Shown here: positions 58,869-64,000 of the stretch, piece after piece
Numbering within the stretch: the stretch's first letter is position 1
How the letters are laid out: each line of letters starts with the position of its first letter
Assembly: GCA_039654915.1 (NCBI GenBank)
Contig: CM077593.1
Coordinates: forward strand, 36,860,501-36,924,500
Direction of reading: 5' to 3'
DNA length: 64,000 nt
Source of the DNA: Aquilaria yunnanensis
Taxonomy: Eukaryota; Streptophyta; Magnoliopsida; Malvales; Thymelaeaceae
Translations under genes and position numbers: made by a program
The notes under the pieces: generated by a model
Database searches by the model: none
What the model was told of the DNA's origin: nothing
The model's input: only the letters and a program-made list of their open reading frames with translations

Positions 58869-61427
58869 TGTTGTGTGATGGCTCTCCTAGTCAATGACAT
58901 GCTTTGACCAAATAAGTATGTTTGATTTAATTGTCATTATTTAAATAACTCAAATTAGTTTCTTTTTAAGCAAGAAAAGGAAGCTAAGTAAGGTTGTATT
59001 GAGTTTCTAAGTTTGAGGTGACACTCAAGGACTGAAAGGGAAAAATGGTAATTTTGGCCCAAGTAAGTGGTATGGCAGTAATTTTGATGAAATTAAGGTT
59101 AAGTGAGTGTTTTTGACTAAATAAGTTAGAGCCATAAGTTATTCTGGTCATTTGAACCAAAAATAAAACTTAAGGGACTAAAATGCACCAAGTATGAATG
59201 TGAGCTATTATATTTTGTAATGGTTTAAGTGGCTTAAGAGTATAGGTAAATGGAAAAAGAAAGCATTCATTTAGAACCTTAAGGGGTTGGTTGAATAAAG
59301 GTTTAAATGGGCAAGAATTTCTTTAGTGGAAAGTGGGCAAGAATTCTTTAGTGGGAGTAGTTAAGATATTACTTGGTAGTGGTACCACTATTCATCATCC
59401 CAATCACTCTACATTTTAGGTATATCCTCTTCCTCCATAGCTCATCTTCATCATTTCTTCAAAATCCCACAAAATTTTTGCAAAATTGAAGATCCCAAAG
59501 CATATATAACATGGTTGTAGCTCAAACTTAGTGGTTTTGGTGCATTTGTGATCTCTTGCAAGTTGTAGCTTCAAACCATAAGGTAAGCTTTGTCCATGGG
59601 TTTGAATTGATTCTAAGCTTGAAATATGGTTAGGAATGATCTTAATTTTGTATTTTTAGTGCTCATTTTACTTGGATTTAGGCTTGGAACTCAAGAGGAG
59701 CTTGTTGTGCTCAAGTGTGCTTTATGTTGCTCAGTAGGTTTGTTGTTGCTTCAATTTGGATTTGAGGTAAAGGGTTAAGTTAATTAACGTTAAATTGATG
59801 CATTTCATACTTGATTTAAGTGTCAAAAGTAAGATTTAAATGCCTTTATAGTTAGATTGAATGGGAATGAAGTTGAAGGAAGAAGAGGCATGAAAGGAAT
59901 TATGTTGGTGCACCTCCAGGGATGGTGTTATTACACTCCCTGGCTGGTGCAACCACACCAATTCTAGATAAGTACCAAAATTTTTTGTGAGGTTGCACCA
60001 GCTCATGGGTGCATTTCGCATGAGCCCCGAATTGCCTAAAATTGTTTCCTACATGTCCCTAAGAGGTGTTTAAAATGTTCCTAACTATTCCCAAGAACAT
60101 GGCATGCTTCAATCTAGTTCCTAAATCACTTTTAAGGTGTTTCAATTTAAGTAGGGTAGTTAAGTATGTGGTTTAAGGGGGCTAAGGTTGATGGATAAGT
60201 TAATGGTACCTTAAAGAAGAAGTAAGGTGCTAAGTGGGGGCTAAGTAGGGTTCAACTTCTCTAACAACTCAGGTGTGAGGTCGTCGACCCGTAGGCATTG
60301 AAGTGGAACCTAATGGAGTCCCAACCAAGATAAAAAGCTTTGTAAGTTAGTGCACTAAAGGGCCCAAGTCAAGTTTAAAGAACTTGATGAAGTAAAGCCA
60401 TTAGGGCGACTACCCCACACAATAAGTAAGGGAAAGATGGGTAAGTTATTGGAGTGGGTGATGACCTACTCTAGGACCAGTAAAAAGGACTTAACAGAGG
60501 TAAAGTGTTTGGATACATTGGCTCTTATCTCAAGTACCTTGACTGTTTGACCACACGATAAGTTTAAGACACCTAAAGTGTACGATATCCCAAGTGTTGT
60601 ATGTTGTACATCATTCATGAATGCATTGCATTTATTATTATCTTGTTGTTTTTTGTTGATTTTTGGATGCTTGTTTGTTTGCTTGCCATATATACACACT
60701 TGCTTGAGTTTTCTTGCGTGTACCAAGGGAACCCTTATTGAGTATGACAACGTACTCACTCTCTTAAGCTTATTTGTACAGGTTTTGACATTAGGCTTGA
60801 CAAATAAATTGATAGTTGTTGGCTAATTTTCTCTTTTTTGCGTACCTATTTTAGAAGAAACCTTAAGTTTCCAAGTTACTTGTAAGTTAAGTGTTGTACT
60901 AACTAAGTGTTTATACCTGGACAATTTAAAGGCTAAGTGTTGCACAAAGATAAGTGAGGGCTATGCACTTAGAGCTTGATAGCTCAAAGGTCGAAGCTCA
61001 AGTGACTAATCTTAATAGTATTTTACCATATGTATTTGGTACCTTTTGTGCTAAGATATTGCCTATATTAGGATGCATTATGGTGTATAATACTTGAGTT
61101 ACTTTTAAGTACATGCTAGGGTTTATAAGTGTGCACATACTATTACTTAATGTATAAGTGACTAATGTTTTATTGTCTTGCCACATTTTAAATCTGTTTT
61201 AAATGAAAATCTTGAGCAATTTTCTTTACTTGGTTTATTTATTTGAGTTGCATTTCTAGGATAAACGCATTCATGTCTTTTTGTAGGCTAGGCTAACTAG
61301 TTGCATGTGAATTGCTTTAATTTGCTGATAACTAATATCTAGCCAACCATAACTATGTAAGATCATAGTCCCTAGGTGCCTACAAGTTAGTTAATTCAGG
61401 GTATCGAAACCCTATTCTACGACAACA
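58869..61427 (+). repeat. Element F 5' LTR (about 2.56 kb)
   Basis: Starts near TGTTGTGTGATGGCTCTCC, matching the sense start of the E LTR (TGTTATGGCTCTCC), and contains CCCTTATTGAGTATG similar to the other Tekay LTRs. It ends CGACAACA before the decayed primer site. The boundaries may be off by a few bases. Confidence 0.72.
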
Positions 61428-61560
61428 TGGCATGAGAGTAGGTCAATAGTCCTAATAGAGGCAATAAGTAAACTAAGATCTAAGTGTTCCTTGCGTTAAG
61501 TGTGGTTAGTATTGCTTATAAGTTGCTCTTGATGTTTTCTTTTGGCTTTGGTTATGGGTA

Positions 61561-64000
61561 TCATGGGGAACACTCATTCAAGTGCTAACACTGAGGCTAG
61601 GGTTCTTGAAAAGGGAACTAATGGCCCTAATAAGGGAGTTACGAGAGAGACTAAATGCCATAGGGCATGGCTATCCTGCTCTAGGAACTTGCTTAACCTC
61701 CGAATGGAGGGGAAACCTTAAAGGACCTTAAAGGATTAAAGTGCACCAAGGCCTATCGGTACACCAAGCTTAAGGGAGAAATCCCCCACCCCAGAGGCAA
61801 GTGCATGGCCAAGAGAAAATGCATGAGTGTGTTCAAGTGGACAATGAGAAGGATAGCAAAAAAGAGGATGAAAAGTACATCCACCCCCTAGGAAAAAAAG
61901 GCGGCCCATTATTTCGGAACATATGAAGATACACTCATTATGTCCAAACCTTAAGGCTTCTAAGTTTAATGGCATGGGTGATCCTGATGAGGCTGAAGGT
62001 TGGTTCTACCAAATAAATGACATATTTGAGAAGATGAAATTGGATGACAAGGCTAGGGTGGGCCTAGTGCCTTTCTTCCCGAAAAGCGAGGCATCCTTGT
62101 GGTGGAAAGAGGTCATGGAATAGCTAAAGTCTTATAATGAAGGCCGACCTAGGCAAAAGCCCAAAAAGCTTGATTGCACAAAATTTAAGGAGTTTTAGAA
62201 TGAATTTATTAATGAGGCCGCTCAGGACCAATAGAGGATAGAATTTAATGAGTTGGCCTAAGGAAACATGATGTTCTATGAATACAAAAGAAAATTTATT
62301 TCTCTTTTTTCATATGCACCTCATATGGACAGGAAAGATGAACTTAAGGGAAATAAGTTTATTCATAGAATAAAGGGAGAGTTGAGAACTGTCTTGCGAT
62401 TGTTAGGGTTCAAACTTACAATGAGTTTGTGCGAAAGACCTTAGCATTGGAAAGGGAGTTAATGGATGTAGGGTCCAAGGAGAAGGCTGAAGAGCCTAGA
62501 GTCCCAGTGCATGCTAGATTGTTGGGCAAGAGGCCTAATCCAAGAAAAGACTGATGGGTTTCGGGAGCCAAACAGCGCAGCGGAATTTAACCGAAACCCT
62601 CCAAGATCCAAGTGAAAACGGGGTAAACCGGGTGTTCAAAAATTTTCAAACCTAATTTTCGGTTGAGATCTCTTACTCAACTGTAGAGTCGAATCACAAA
62701 ACCTGAACAGTTGACGTGTTCAGGCTCCCTATGGTATCCACACGAGCCTCTCGGGATCACCACGCTTCCACCACGTTCTGGCAGATGCGTTTCTCTTGCG
62801 CTCGCAATGCTAGCTTGCGTCCTCCAAAGAATTGCAAGAGAAGAGTGTGGCTATCCTTTTGGGAGGCTAGGGCAAGGAGACCTGCAAATTTCTCACTAGA
62901 AGTTGTATTTATAGTGAGACTCAACTTCTAGGCCTAATAAGTTTCAAAGCCCTAATCCAATTAGGCTTTAATTTCGGGCTTAATAATGGCTCAACTATTG
63001 GGCCCATTATTAATACGAAATTATTGTGAAACCAAAACCCAAATTATTAGCCCATGCACTCTAATGATCCAAATAGCTTTATGTGTGCGACCCAATAGGC
63101 TCTTACCACGTTGGCAATGATCATAAGCAATGAGCGGTGTCTAGCAACGCATCATTGCTACCCAAGTGACAAGATTGTCGATGATTCGACTAAACATTTA
63201 TGATCATCACCGATATATGCTATTGTTCCTTTGTCCGAGATATCAAGACTAAGCACGAGATATGGAATGTGTAACTCTCGTATAGCCCAATCTTTGGTTT
63301 CTTGATTATCGAGTAGACCAACTTAAACTGATGACATTGATATCGTATATCAACTCATCCAAGATGGCCATGCATTTTTCTAAGTCTTACTCTATCAAGG
63401 GGCCCGAAGATATCACTCCCGTTACATAGGAGGGACAAATCCCATCTTGATCATACAAATCCCTCCGCATGATATGTGACATACCCAATGACCTCCTTCA
63501 AGTTCACTCAGTTATGAGCAACAAAGGAAAGTATCAAAGTATGTGACTCAGATGTAAGGAACCTTGATGATCTTAGGTCGAAGGACTACATATACCAAGA
63601 TCACTATGAGAATCACTTATGACACTCATATAACGATCCATGTAGTGTTCTCATGGTGGGTCGGTCCAGTACACAAGTTCTCCAACTTGTACCCATATGT
63701 AGACTACATATCTCATATTAGTCTCCACATATTCTAGTCGTTATGTATTATTGCAACCCGCTCCACAATAATACTTGACCAGGGATGTTTAAGAATATCA
63801 TTATTCTAGGGTTACAATTATGTTTGTTAAGTTACGCAGAAACAAAACAACAAACATAATTGCTGGATTAATGCCTTAATAAGTATCATGACTCAATGTG
63901 CAAAAATTACAATCATCTTATGATTGGATTTTGGGCACAACACTAACAAAGACCAAGGTCCCTCCAAGAAGGGCCAAAATAGTAGGAAGGGTCGATGCTC
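61561..64000 (+). pseudogene. Element F gag remnant, split by copia LTR
   Basis: Best part at 61923-62400: LKASKFNGMGDPDEAEGWFY, VGLVPFFPKSEASLWWKEVM, INEAAQDQ and YAPHMDRKDELKGNKF match the capsid-like domain of D and E. At least four stops (first TAG 62121-62123) and frameshifts are present. The reading resumes after the solo LTR and its TSD at 63954 with QGPSKKGQNSRKGRC, matching the basic region before the zinc knuckle of D. Confidence 0.85.
62552..63948 (-). repeat. Solo copia LTR in element F gag (1397 bp)
   Basis: Same family as 12870-14286. AAGAC is duplicated at 62547-62551 and 63949-63953. The 3' terminal dinucleotides are kept but the first bases on + read TGATGGG rather than TGTTGGG. 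Confidence 0.95.

Larger units (their letters stand above)
58869..64000 (+). mobile_element. Element F: decayed Tekay-like element, 5' part
   Basis: LTR-like sequence (58869-61427), a decayed tRNA-iMet primer site (61428, TGGCATGAGAGT), and a gag remnant with many stops, split by a copia LTR and running off the window. It resembles elements E and D but is the most degraded of the three. Confidence 0.75.

Overview
The window is plant nuclear DNA from a transposon-dense, heterochromatin-like region. Almost every base can be assigned to LTR retrotransposons nested in one another. I see no intact host gene, tRNA, rRNA or CRISPR array. An angiosperm is indicated by plant-type Ty3/gypsy lineages (Tat/Ogre-like and Tekay-like chromovirus), a plant Ty1/copia element primed by initiator tRNA-Met, and a plant-like LOG cytokinin-enzyme fragment. 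The species cannot be named from the sequence.

Layout, left to right. (A) 1-6567: 3' part of a Tat-lineage gypsy element on +, with RNase H and integrase, a hairpin-repeat spacer, a spliced antisense gene and the 3' LTR. (Copia) 6568-14286: a Ty1/copia element whose 5' LTR is cut exactly at the end of A, so A sits inside it. (C) 14287 to about 37268: a larger Tat/Ogre-like gypsy element into whose integrase the copia element inserted. C carries an accessory block between integrase and its long 3' LTR: three tandem 836-bp units, each with a 182-codon gene resembling the cysteine-rich nucleic-acid-binding proteins of carlaviruses, then an intronless LOG-like gene, then a 14-copy minisatellite. 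(B) 23797-36005: a complete 12.2-kb sister of A, on -, inserted in the 3' LTR of C with TSD TTATT. It is itself hit by a solo copia LTR (30651-32066, TSD CCATG). (E) about 37269-43410: Tekay-like gag fragment and LTR on -, cut by C, with another solo LTR (40554-43005, TSD AGGAT) inside its LTR. 43411-45481: unassigned. (D) 45482-55324: a young full-length Tekay-like chromovirus on -, with 2510-bp LTRs and TSD TTTCT. 55325-58868: unassigned. (F) 58869-64000: an old Tekay-like LTR and gag remnant on +, split by a third copia LTR (62552-63948, TSD AAGAC).

Gene relations. In A and B the pol frame and the antisense gene converge tail to tail across a spacer of hairpin repeats. The antisense gene has a conserved TATA box and three introns at the same positions in both copies. 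In C, the second and third virus-like units and the LOG-like ORF are each preceded by a TATA box, so the accessory genes look separately transcribed rather than made from the genomic RNA. Most elements carry nonsense codons or frameshifts, many explicable by C-to-T change. D is the least damaged, with one gag frameshift.

The most novel item is the accessory block of C (16075-21030): a retrotransposon carrying a triplicated virus-like RNA-binding or silencing-suppressor-like gene beside a captured cytokinin-activating enzyme gene. Family assignments rest on motifs read by eye; no database search was possible.
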